This document shows, one piece after another, positions 63,953 through 64,000 of a stretch of 64,000 nucleotides of DNA. The DNA is from Pictodentalium vernedei (Eukaryota > Mollusca > Scaphopoda > Dentaliida > Dentaliidae), in the NCBI GenBank assembly GCA_031216915.1, contig CM062296.1, positions 794,587,823-794,651,822 of the forward strand, in the 5' to 3' direction. The notes under the pieces are model-generated. The model searched no databases. It was not told the DNA's origin and was given only the letters and a program-made list of their open reading frames with translations. A program made the translations under genes and the position numbers. Numbering within the stretch: position 1 is the stretch's first letter; every line of letters starts with the position of its first letter.

Positions 63953-64000
63953 AATGTTGACCGTGTGATAAAGTCGAAAGATTGTTTTGGCATTTATTGG

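Overview
This window looks like nuclear DNA from an animal, most probably a marine invertebrate. Coding density is very low and introns appear to have GT..AG borders. The window holds non-LTR retrotransposon debris, tRNA-headed and 5S-rRNA-headed SINEs ending in (TAAA)n, and very many short inverted-repeat DNA transposons. I cannot fix the phylum from sequence alone; amphioxus, hemichordate, mollusc and brachiopod are all possible. I see no prokaryotic operons, rRNA operon, CRISPR array or intact virus.

Genes. The only host-like gene I can support is on the minus strand between about 37.8 and 35.0 kb. It has three phase-compatible exons with clean splice sites that resemble the invertebrate/fish SAMD3-like family, and a one-base frameshift in the last exon. 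Three orphan exon candidates (22.5, 33.4 and 54.4 kb) are open and splice-bordered but unrecognised. Other protein-coding traces are a decayed Tc1-like transposase (1.7-2.75 kb, minus, inside a 1.9 kb element with its inverted ends) and three C-terminal fragments of LINE-type ORF2 proteins (0.3-0.6, 20.5-20.9 and 51.0-51.35 kb).

Repeats, left to right. At 0-9 kb: the LINE tail, the Tc1 element, several palindromes, and a complex inverted/tandem repeat field at 5.3-8.7 kb. At 9.8-15.2 kb: TTAA hairpin elements, a SINE split by a poly-G hAT-like element, and a foldback element with tandem-repeat arms. At 15-25 kb: palindromes and two copies of a TA-flanked inverted-repeat element. At 25.4-28.8 kb: a 640 bp TTAA element, then about 2.66 kb of a 23-bp minisatellite (about 115 units). 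At 30-35 kb: a hAT-like element carrying a nested hairpin element, and a duplicated 430 bp repeat. At 39-43.3 kb: SINEs, including one with a 5S rRNA-like head, a hAT-like element and long hairpins. At 44-64 kb: nested TTAA/hAT-like insertions, simple repeats and further SINE copies.

How it fits together. The dominant family (here 'family A') is about 240-255 bp, is flanked by TTAA, has CCCTTTACC..GGTAAAGGG ends and a near-perfect hairpin core. About a dozen copies or fragments occur, several nested in or carrying other elements, so the order of insertion can be read from target duplications. The most interesting points are: two unrelated SINE heads (5S-like and tRNA-like) joined to one common body in the same 64 kb; the multi-level nests with intact 8-bp duplications; the foldback element; the minisatellite with a 207-bp higher-order duplication; and a splice-ready exon-like stretch inside a TTAA element in an intron of the SAMD3-like gene. 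Family names A-H are my own labels. All family assignments come from motif recognition, without database searches.
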